Shown piece by piece: positions 35,468 to 42,060 of a stretch of DNA of 64,000 nucleotides. The translations under genes and the position numbers were made by a program. Source of the stretch: Streptomyces xanthochromogenes (GTDB lineage Bacteria > Actinomycetota > Actinomycetes > Streptomycetales > Streptomycetaceae); the NCBI RefSeq assembly GCF_014650455.1, contig NZ_BMUZ01000001.1, positions 496,001 through 560,000 of the forward strand. The letters are read 5' to 3'. The notes under the pieces were generated by a model. That model worked only from the letters and a program-made list of their open reading frames with translations, did no database searches and was not told the origin of the DNA. Positions within the stretch are counted from its first letter, which is position 1; each line of letters begins with the position of its first letter.

Positions 35468-36600
35468 ACGGACACCTCGCGGCAGGCCCGGTAGAAGTCC
35501 TTCCAGCCGTCCCGCTCGCGGACCACCGTCTCCAGGTATTCCTGCCAGATGACCCGGTCCGCCGCCGGGTCGCGCACCACCGCGCCGAGGATTCCGGCGG
35601 CGACGTCGCCCGCCCTGAGCACGCCGTCGCCGAAGTGCGCGGCGAGGGCGAGGCCGCCGGTCACCACGGAGATCGCCTCGGCCGTGGAAAGCGTCCCCGA
35701 GGGGGACTTGAGCTTGGTGCGGCCGTCCGCGGTCACGCCGTCGCGCAGCTCCCGGAAGACGGTGACGACGCGGTGAATCTCCGCCATGCCGTCGGGCACC
35801 GCGGGCAGGTCGAGCGAGCGGCCCAGCTGGTCCACCCGGCGCGACACGATGTCGACCTCCTCCTCCGCGGTCGCCGGCAGTGGCAGGACCACCGTGTTGA
35901 AGCGGCGGCGCAGCGCGCTGGACAGCTCGTTCACCCCGCGGTCCCGGTCGTTGGCTGTGGCGATCAGGTTGAAGCCGCGCACGGCCTGGGTCTCGGCCCC
36001 CAACTCCGGTATGGGCAGGGTCTTTTCGGACAGGATCGTGATCAGGGTGTCCTGCACGTCGGCCGGGATGCGCGTCAGCTCCTCGACCCGGGCCGTCATG
36101 CCCTGCGCCATGGCCCGCATGACCGGGCTGGGCACGAGCGCGGCCCGGCTCGGGCCGTTGGCGAGCAGCTGGGCGTAGTTCCAGCCGTAGCGGATGGCCT
36201 CCTCCGGGGTGCCCGCGGTGCCCTGCACCAGGAGGGTGGAGTCGCCGCTGACGGCGGCCGCGAGGTGCTCCGACACCCAGGTCTTGGCGGTGCCGGGGAC
36301 GCCGAGCAGGAGCAGCGCCCGGTCGGTGGCGAGGGTGGTGACGGCGACCTCGACGATGCGCCGGGGGCCCACGTACTTCGGTGTGATCACCGTGCCGTCG
36401 GGCAGGGTGCCACCGAGGAGATAGGTGGCGACCGCCCAGGGCGAGAGCCGCCAACGGACCGGGCGCGGGCGGTCGTCCGCCGCGGCGAGCGCCGCGAGCT
36501 CGTCCGCGAAGGCCTGCTCGGCGTGCGGCCGCAGGGCCTCTTCCGCCGCGGTCTCAGCGCGGGATTCGGTGGGCTCGGACTCGATTTCGGACATGGTCAT
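35464..36600 (-). CDS. MoxR-type AAA+ ATPase
   Basis: 378 residues. Walker A GVPGTAKT at 100-107, followed by MoxR features YGWNYAQLLANGPSRAALVPSP, the Walker B/ILSEKTLPIPE region, the sensor-1 stretch FNLIATANDRDRGVNELSSALRRRFN (arginine finger at its end) and a C-terminal lid. MoxR ATPases remodel or load cofactors onto partner proteins through a VWA protein, here encoded in the same operon. The start is ATG 36600 with GGAGGGGGAG upstream. First gene of MoxR-DUF5682-VWA, divergent from the SWIM gene across a region with paired damage-type promoter elements. Confidence 0.93.
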   Translation of the reverse strand: MTMSEIESEPTESRAETAAEEALRPHAEQAFADELAALAAADDRPRPVRWRLSPWAVATYLLGGTLPDGTVITPKYVGPRRIVEVAVTTLATDRALLLLGVPGTAKTWVSEHLAAAVSGDSTLLVQGTAGTPEEAIRYGWNYAQLLANGPSRAALVPSPVMRAMAQGMTARVEELTRIPADVQDTLITILSEKTLPIPELGAETQAVRGFNLIATANDRDRGVNELSSALRRRFNTVVLPLPATAEEEVDIVSRRVDQLGRSLDLPAVPDGMAEIHRVVTVFRELRDGVTADGRTKLKSPSGTLSTAEAISVVTGGLALAAHFGDGVLRAGDVAAGILGAVVRDPAADRVIWQEYLETVVRERDGWKDFYRACREVSV

Positions 36601-36648
36601 GACTCCCCCTCCAGGTCGCATCAGACGTTCGACCGGCTTGTGGTCTCC

Positions 36649-36671
36649 ACCGTGCACCACGCCACTGACAA
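36649..36671 (-). promoter_or_regulatory. RecA-NDp/PafBC-like element facing the MoxR operon
   Basis: Minus strand: TTGTCAGTG (36663-36671), 8 nt, CACGGT (36649-36654). The upstream part matches the RecA-NDp consensus perfectly; the -10 half is poor. This is the left arm of the 12-bp inverted repeat CCACTGACAATC.../...GATTGTCAGTGG. Confidence 0.55.
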
Positions 36672-36709
36672 TCACCTTCCGACCGGCCATCCGTGCAGGT
36701 CAGAGCGAT

Positions 36710-36731
36710 TGTCAGTGGACGCACGTACCTT
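36710..36731 (+). promoter_or_regulatory. RecA-NDp/PafBC-type DNA-damage promoter of the SWIM operon
   Basis: TTGTCAGTG followed by 8 nt and TACCTT (36726-36731) matches the actinobacterial RecA-independent damage promoter (TTGTCAGTG-N8-TAnnnT) bound by PafBC. The -10 box ends 7 nt before the ATG at 36739, so the mRNA should be leaderless. The right arm of the inverted repeat (36707-36718) contains the element. Confidence 0.75.
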
Positions 36732-36738
36732 CGGTGAC

Positions 36739-38094
36739 ATGACTCAGCAGGGGGTGCGCTGGACGGCGGATCAGGTGCTTGCACTGGCGCCTGACGATGC
36801 GTCACGCAAGGCGGGAAGCAGGCTCGGTTCGGCCGGGCCGTGGTCGGAGAGCGGGTGCGACGGAGCGGGGGCGGTGTGGGGCCTGTGCAAGGGCAGCGGC
36901 AGCAAGCCGTACCAGGCGGTCATCGACACAAGTGGCCCCGCATACAAGTGCAGTTGCCCGAGCCGGAAGTTCCCGTGCAAGCACGCGGTGGGGCTGCTGC
37001 TGCTCTGGTCCGCGGACGAACAGGCGGTGCCGGCCATCGGTACGGCGCCGGACTGGGCCGAGCAGTGGCTGAAGGGACGACGTACGCGCGCGGCGAACGC
37101 CGAGAGCGGCCCAACCAGCGCCGCTGCGGGCCAGGTTGACGCCGAGGCGGCCCGGCGCAGGGCCGCGAAGCGGGCGGAGCGGATCACCGCCGGGGCCGCC
37201 GAGCTGGAGCAGCGCCTTGCCGACCTGCTGCGCGGCGGGATCGCGGCGGCCGAGCGTCCCGGGTACGGCCTGTGGGAGGAGACGGCCGCCCGCATGGTCG
37301 ACGCGCAGGCTCCCGGGCTTGCCGGTCTTGTCAGGGAGTTGGGGGCGATACCGGGTTCCGGCCCGGGCTGGCCCATGCGACTCCTGGAGGAGTGCGCACT
37401 GCTGCACCTCCTCGACCGGGCCTGGCTCGACCGGTCCGCCCTGCCGGAGCCGCTGGCCGCCACGGTCCGCTCCCGCGTCGGGGTGCCCGCCGCCCCGCAG
37501 GGCCCAGCGACCCGGGACCGCTGGCAGGTCCTCGCCCAGTACGACACGGCCGACGCGAAGCTCACCACCCGCCGCATCTGGCTGTACGGCAGGGAGTCGC
37601 ACCGCACGGCACAGATCCTGGACTTCGGGGCGGCGGGCCGGGCCCCCGGCATCGCACTGCCCGTGGGCCTGACGATCGACGCCGACCTGACGCCCTACCC
37701 GGGCGCGGGCCGACTGAGGGCGGCGCTGGGCGAGCGCTACGGGACCGGGGCCACGCCCGACGGCCCGCCCCCGGGCGGCACCGCGACGGAGGCCGTCGAG
37801 CGGTACGGCCGGGCGCTCCTGGACGACCCCTGGCTGGAGTCGTACCCGACGACCTTGAACGCGGCGATACCGATACCGCCGAAGGACGGCTCCGATGACT
37901 GGCAACTGGCCGATGCGGAGGGCGAGTTGGCTCTCCCCGTGACTCCGGGCGCGGCAGCGCGCGCCGGCCTGTGGAGGCTGGCCGCGGTGTCCGGGGGCGC
38001 CCCGGTGACGGTCTTCGGCGAATGCGGCCACCGAGGCTTCACACCGCTGACGGCGTGGCCGCGGGGGGCCAAGGAGGGGGTGGCGCTGACGTGA
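36739..38094 (+). CDS. SWIM zinc finger protein
   Basis: 451 residues. The SWIM motif CxCxnCxH is intact (C71, C73, C80, H82 in YKCSCPSRKFPCKHAVGL). The rest is mostly helical with no membrane segment. SWIM domains bind DNA or protein, and one group (Shu2-type) works in recombination repair in eukaryotes; the actinobacterial proteins are uncharacterised. Leaderless ATG start behind a damage-type promoter. Followed 31 bp later by the DUF5691 gene, its usual partner, and divergent from the MoxR operon. Confidence 0.92.
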   Translation: MTQQGVRWTADQVLALAPDDASRKAGSRLGSAGPWSESGCDGAGAVWGLCKGSGSKPYQAVIDTSGPAYKCSCPSRKFPCKHAVGLLLLWSADEQAVPAIGTAPDWAEQWLKGRRTRAANAESGPTSAAAGQVDAEAARRRAAKRAERITAGAAELEQRLADLLRGGIAAAERPGYGLWEETAARMVDAQAPGLAGLVRELGAIPGSGPGWPMRLLEECALLHLLDRAWLDRSALPEPLAATVRSRVGVPAAPQGPATRDRWQVLAQYDTADAKLTTRRIWLYGRESHRTAQILDFGAAGRAPGIALPVGLTIDADLTPYPGAGRLRAALGERYGTGATPDGPPPGGTATEAVERYGRALLDDPWLESYPTTLNAAIPIPPKDGSDDWQLADAEGELALPVTPGAAARAGLWRLAAVSGGAPVTVFGECGHRGFTPLTAWPRGAKEGVALT

Positions 38095-38125
38095 GCGCGG
38101 TTCGCAACGGCACGGAGGGGGTTCT

Positions 38126-39895
38126 ATGACCAGCGCGACGACGACAGGGGGGACCGGTGTGGAGGGGGCCGGAGCCGGGTCCCGGACCGAGGCGGAAGGC
38201 AGACCCGGGACCGGACCCGGAGCCGGGTCCCGGACCGAGGCGGAAGGCAGACCCGGGACCGGACCCGGAGCCGGGTCCCGGACCGAGGCGGAAGGCAGAC
38301 CCGGGAGCGGGTCCTGGACCGGGGCCGGGGCCGGGCCCTGGGAGGAACTGGTGACCGCGGCGCTGCTCGGCACCGACCGGCGGCCGGGGGCCGGGACGCC
38401 CGGGGAGTTGCTGGACGCCGCCGCGACGCAGACCCTGCGCCGCAGGGCGGGTCTCGTTCCCGCGACGGCGGGGACACGGCCGCCGGACGCCCCGCCGGAC
38501 GAGCGGCCCGCCCTGCCCGAGGCGGCTCGGCGGCGTCTCGCCCTGCTGCTGGCCGACCGTTCGGCTCCCGCACATGCGGGGGGCCGGCGCGGGAGCGCGC
38601 CCGACCTGGGCGAGCTGCTCCCGCAGTGGCTCGCGCTGGCCAACGAACGAGGCCTGCGCGCCCCGGCCGAGCTGCTGCCCGCCCTGCTCGACGCGGCGCG
38701 GGCCCGCACGGACCTGCGCCCTCAGGCACTGGCCTTCGCCGGTCCGCGGGGGCTGTGGCTGGCCCGGCTCAACCCGGAGTGGCGCTTCGCGCAGCGCGGG
38801 GCGTCGGGCAGCGCGGTGCTGCCGCGACCGGAGGACACCGCATCCGTTCAACTCCTGTGGCAGGAGGGTCTGTTCGCGGAACGGGTGGCGCTGCTCGGGG
38901 CGGTGCGGGCGTACGACGCGGACGCGGGACGGGCACTGCTCGCCGCGACCTGGACGACCGAACGGGCCGAGGACCGGCTGATGTTCCTCGACTCGCTGCG
39001 CGACGGGCTCTCCGCCTCGGACGAGCCCTTCCTGGAGCAGACACTCGCCGACCGCAGCCGCAATGTGCGGGCGACGGCGGCGGAGCTGCTCTCCGCGCTG
39101 CCCGGCTCGGCGCTCGCGGGACGGATGGCCGAGCGGGCGGCATCCTGCGTGTCCCTGGACCGTACGGGCGAGGTGGCGACGATCTCGGTGGAAGCGCCGC
39201 ACGAATGCGACGCGGCGATGCAGCGGGACGGGGTCGCGCCCCGCCCTCCGGCCGGGCGGGGTGAACGGTCTTGGTGGCTCGGCCAGTTGGTGGAGTCGGC
39301 GCCGCTCGACAGCTGGACCCGGCGGCTCGGCGGCCGCTCGGTCCCCGAGCTCGTGACGCTGCCCGTCGCCGACGACTGGGGCGACGAGCTGCACGCGGCG
39401 TGGTGCCGCGCGGCGGTGCGGCAGCGTGACGCGGAGTGGGCGCGGGCCCTGCTCGGGGCACCCTCCGCGGCGCCCGGCGAAGGCGCGGGCACGGCGTCGC
39501 TGGCCGAGCGGGCCAAGCTCCTGTCCATCCTCACGGAGGCCGAGCGGGCGGACTGGGTGGCCCGGTTCATATCGGCGCACGGCCTGTCGGAGGCGTTCCA
39601 GTTGCTCGGCGTGTGTGTGGTGCCGTGGGCGGGAGCGCTGGGGCGGGCGGTGGTGGACGCGCTGGAGATCGCGCGGGACGCGGGAAGCTATCCGTGGAGC
39701 TTCAGCGGGGTGATGGGGCTGGCCGAGCGCTGCCTCGACCCCGCGGAGTCGCCCCGCCTGGAGGCACTGACGGCTACCCCGCCGGAGCGGGAGGGCGCGT
39801 CACCGGGGGCGGGTGGCTACTGGGCCGAGGCCTTCCAGCGCCTCGTCGCCACGCTGCACCTGCGGGCAACCCTGCGCACCGAACTGTCCGCCTAG
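38126..39895 (+). CDS. DUF5691 family protein with N-terminal minisatellite-encoded repeats
   Basis: 589 residues. From about residue 72 it matches DUF5691 (WEELVTAALLGTDRRPG), a helical repeat-like family found with SWIM and MoxR genes. Residues 16-62 are three near-identical 16-residue units (GAGSRTEAEGRPGTGP) encoded by a 48-bp tandem DNA repeat. GGAGGGGG 5 nt before the ATG. Ends at a strong terminator. No enzyme motif seen; probably a scaffold or adaptor for the SWIM protein and the ATPase. Confidence 0.88.
   Translation: MTSATTTGGTGVEGAGAGSRTEAEGRPGTGPGAGSRTEAEGRPGTGPGAGSRTEAEGRPGSGSWTGAGAGPWEELVTAALLGTDRRPGAGTPGELLDAAATQTLRRRAGLVPATAGTRPPDAPPDERPALPEAARRRLALLLADRSAPAHAGGRRGSAPDLGELLPQWLALANERGLRAPAELLPALLDAARARTDLRPQALAFAGPRGLWLARLNPEWRFAQRGASGSAVLPRPEDTASVQLLWQEGLFAERVALLGAVRAYDADAGRALLAATWTTERAEDRLMFLDSLRDGLSASDEPFLEQTLADRSRNVRATAAELLSALPGSALAGRMAERAASCVSLDRTGEVATISVEAPHECDAAMQRDGVAPRPPAGRGERSWWLGQLVESAPLDSWTRRLGGRSVPELVTLPVADDWGDELHAAWCRAAVRQRDAEWARALLGAPSAAPGEGAGTASLAERAKLLSILTEAERADWVARFISAHGLSEAFQLLGVCVVPWAGALGRAVVDALEIARDAGSYPWSFSGVMGLAERCLDPAESPRLEALTATPPEREGASPGAGGYWAEAFQRLVATLHLRATLRTELSA
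38171..38306 (+). repeat. 48-bp tandem minisatellite, about 2.8 copies
   Basis: Copies start at 38171, 38219 and 38267 and are identical over the compared bases; the third breaks off after 40 bp. In frame within the DUF5691 gene, so copy-number change alters protein length by 16 residues without a frameshift. Confidence 0.9.
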
Positions 39896-39896
39896 C

Positions 39897-39927
39897 CCCA
39901 ACCCCCTCCGCCCCGGAGGGGGTTGGG
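39897..39927 (+). terminator. Terminator of the SWIM-DUF5691 operon
   Basis: Perfect 14-bp stem (CCCAACCCCCTCCG and complement) with a 3-nt loop, one base after the stop codon. Confidence 0.88.
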
Positions 39928-39963
39928 CACGCGCCCACCGCGACGGGTTTGGGCGGAGCCCCA

Positions 39964-39983
39964 GGGGGCCGGGGATGGCCCCC
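39964..39983 (-). terminator. Terminator of icmB
   Basis: GGGGGCC / GGCCCCC arms with a 6-nt loop, 5 bp beyond the icmB stop. It follows a fragment of the dispersed GGGCGGAGCCCCAG element also seen at 1501-1519. Confidence 0.6.
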
Positions 39984-39988
39984 GGAGG

Positions 39989-40402
39989 CTACGCGCCGGC
40001 CGGCTGGCGGACGTTGGCGTTGACCCAGGTCACGATGGACGCCGTCGTCGCCCCGGGAGTGAAGATCTCCGCAACCCCGAGCTCCTTCAGCGGCGGAATG
40101 TCCGCCTCGGGAATGATGCCCCCGCCGAACACCTTGATGTCCTCCGCGTCCCGCTCCTTCAGGAGCTCCAGCACCTTCGCGAACAAGGTGTTGTGCGCAC
40201 CCGAGAGGATGGACAGCCCGATCGCATCGGCATCCTCCTGGATCGCGGTGTCGACGATCTGCTCGGGCGTCTGGTGCAGCCCGGTGTAGATGACCTCCAT
40301 ACCGGCGTCACGCAGCGCCCGCGCGATGACCTTGGCTCCGCGATCGTGACCGTCGAGCCCCGGCTTGGCCACCACCACGCGGATCGGACCAGTTACACCC
40401 AT
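39989..40402 (-). CDS. icmB: Small B12-binding subunit of isobutyryl-CoA mutase
   Basis: 137 residues, a stand-alone cobalamin-binding domain. The DxHxxG motif ([15 protein letters not shown], residues 14-28) supplies the cobalt-coordinating His, and [13 protein letters not shown] and GGGIIP complete the nucleotide-tail pocket. In streptomycetes this small subunit pairs with the separately encoded IcmA to interconvert isobutyryl- and n-butyryl-CoA, feeding polyketide precursors. ATG 40402 has GGAGG upstream. A small subunit of another acyl-CoA mutase cannot be excluded without the partner gene. Confidence 0.85.
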   Translation of the reverse strand: MGVTGPIRVVVAKPGLDGHDRGAKVIARALRDAGMEVIYTGLHQTPEQIVDTAIQEDADAIGLSILSGAHNTLFAKVLELLKERDAEDIKVFGGGIIPEADIPPLKELGVAEIFTPGATTASIVTWVNANVRQPAGA

Positions 40403-40780
40403 CACTGCCTCCAGATGTCCCACCTGCGCACCCCGTGCCAAGGAGCCGGGGAAGTGAACGAACGTTATCCACAGCATCCCGCACCCCGCCGTTTCACGGT
40501 GGGGAGGGAGGGGGAAATCACACGTGGGACACGTTCGTTTTGCACCGTACCCGCATCAGTCGGCCCCCCTGCCCCGGCCGGAGGGCCCTCGCCACCGTGG
40601 GGGCACGGTCGCAAGGGGAGCCGCTACGAAGGCGCCGCACCACCGTGCTGCCAGCCGCGCAGCACGGTGGTCCGGCCCTCTTTCTTCGGGCCGGCCGGGC
40701 GGAACCTGCACCGGCGGATTCCCATGAGGGCATACGGGGGACGGAGCGGCCTTCCGCGTGCCATTCGGGAGGTCGCCGCC
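40403..40780. other. Gene-free gap between icmB and the lipase gene
   Basis: 378 bp with no supported gene. Contains a perfect TTATCCACA DnaA-box 9-mer (40465-40473) and a 13-bp inverted repeat (40639-40671). Confidence 0.5.
40639..40671. promoter_or_regulatory. 13-bp perfect inverted repeat upstream of the lipase gene
   Basis: ACCACCGTGCTGC and GCAGCACGGTGGT around 7 nt, followed on the plus strand by a pyrimidine-rich stretch with CTTTCTT. Could be a terminator or attenuator in the lipase leader, or an operator. Confidence 0.4.
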
Positions 40781-41605
40781 GTGCAGCTCTTATCGCTGGT
40801 GCCGTCGTATCTGCGCCGGGCACGGATGTCGGCGGCCCTGATCCGTGCCACCGCCCTCGATCTCGCGGTGCTGGCCGGGCACCTGCTGCTCTATCCGTCG
40901 GGGCTCACCCCCGAACGGCACCCCGCGATCGACGCGGCCGCCGCGCCCCAGTTGCCCACGGCCGGCCGCTCGCACCCGCCCGTGATCCTGCTGCACGGCT
41001 TCATCGACAACCGGTCGGTCTTCGTGCTGCTGCGCCGTTCGCTGGCCCGGCACGGCTGGCGGCACCTCGAATCGCTCAACTACTCGCCGCTGACCGTCGA
41101 CATCAAGGTCGCCGCCGAACTGCTCGGCCGTCATGTCGAGGACGTCTGCGCCCGCACCGGCCACGCCGAGGTGGACATCGTCGGACACAGCCTGGGCGGC
41201 CTGATAGCCCGCTATTACGTGCAGCGCCTGGGCGGCGACCGCCGGGTCCGTACGCTCGTCACGCTCGGCACCCCGCATTCCGGGACGCGCTCGGCCCAGC
41301 TCGCGCACGCCCACCCGATCGTGCGGCAGATGTGCCCGGGCTCCGCCCTCATCGAAGAGCTGCGCCTGCCCGCGCCCGGCATCCGCACCCGGTTCGTGAG
41401 TTTCTGGAGCGATCTCGACACGCTGATGATCCCGGTCGAGACGGCCCGCGTCGAGCACCCGGACCTGCTCGCCCAGAACGTCCGGGTGACGGGAATCGGG
41501 CATCTGGCCATGCCGGTGCATCCGGCCGTCGCCGCCGGCGTGCGCCAGGCGCTGACCTCGGGGAACGCGGAGACCGCCGACCAGGACGCGTTCTCGGTGG
41601 CCTGA
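40781..41605 (+). CDS. Alpha/beta-hydrolase (lipase/acyltransferase-like) with an early TTA codon
   Basis: 274 residues. Catalytic Ser in VDIVGHSLGGLIARYY, oxyanion-loop motif VILLHGFIDNRSVF, acid in WSDLDTLMIPVETA, and His in GIGHLAMPVHP complete the triad of triacylglycerol-lipase-like hydrolases. An N-terminal hydrophobic segment (DLAVLAGHLLLYPSG) may anchor or export it. GTG 40781 has GGGAGG 8 nt upstream. From this start the fourth codon is TTA (40790-40792), which would make translation depend on the bldA tRNA. No other in-frame TTA codon was noticed in the window. Confidence 0.82.
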   Translation: MQLLSLVPSYLRRARMSAALIRATALDLAVLAGHLLLYPSGLTPERHPAIDAAAAPQLPTAGRSHPPVILLHGFIDNRSVFVLLRRSLARHGWRHLESLNYSPLTVDIKVAAELLGRHVEDVCARTGHAEVDIVGHSLGGLIARYYVQRLGGDRRVRTLVTLGTPHSGTRSAQLAHAHPIVRQMCPGSALIEELRLPAPGIRTRFVSFWSDLDTLMIPVETARVEHPDLLAQNVRVTGIGHLAMPVHPAVAAGVRQALTSGNAETADQDAFSVA

Positions 41606-42060
41606 GCGGAGCCCGTCGGAACGACCGACCCGCCGACCGTCGCCCACGTCTGCCCGCACCTGCACCCGACGCGTACGACAGGCGCGTACGACACGCATGG
41701 ACAGCACGCACGGAACGAGCCCCTGGGCACGCCGAACAGGAAATCCACCCGTCATCCACACATATCCCGCACCGCGACCTCACCCCGGCCGTGCCCCGCG
41801 CTGCGAACCCCCCACCCCCTGGCCCGATTTCAGCTTCGACACTCCCCCACGTCCGTCGAACGAATCCCGAACACAGGGCCAAGGCTCTGCACACAGCCCG
41901 CCGAAAGGCGACTGATTGCCCGTTTCCCGGAACGACGGGGCCCGCGGAAGATTGTCGCTGTCGCATACCGCCGGGTACAGTCACGCCACTGCTGTCCCCG
42001 GGACCCCCGCACTTTCGGGCCCCGGCCGCAGGTTCTGTTGCCGAGGCGAGAGAGAAGTTG
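41606..42060. other. Gap upstream of the M23 peptidase gene
   Basis: 455 bp without a supported gene. The M23 promoter lies at 41952-41981. I looked for a c-di-AMP (ydaO) aptamer, common before streptomycete cell-wall hydrolases, and did not find its conserved blocks. Confidence 0.5.
41952..41981 (+). promoter_or_regulatory. Promoter of the M23 peptidase gene
   Basis: TTGTCG (41952-41957), 18-nt spacer, TACAGT (41976-41981), giving a leader of about 73 nt. Looks like a standard vegetative promoter. Confidence 0.6.

Noticed and set aside
33071..35494. An 807-codon plus-strand frame opposite DUF5682
   Set aside because: Shadow of the DUF5682 gene, which has coupled neighbours on both sides and the family signature.
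40465..40473. Part of a replication origin because of the TTATCCACA box
   Set aside because: Only one box, no cluster, and no dnaA/dnaN neighbours. Kept only as a single-site observation.
41606..42060. c-di-AMP (ydaO) riboswitch before the M23 gene
   Set aside because: Streptomycete cell-wall hydrolase genes often have it, but the conserved ydaO blocks are missing here and also before the two NlpC/P60 genes.
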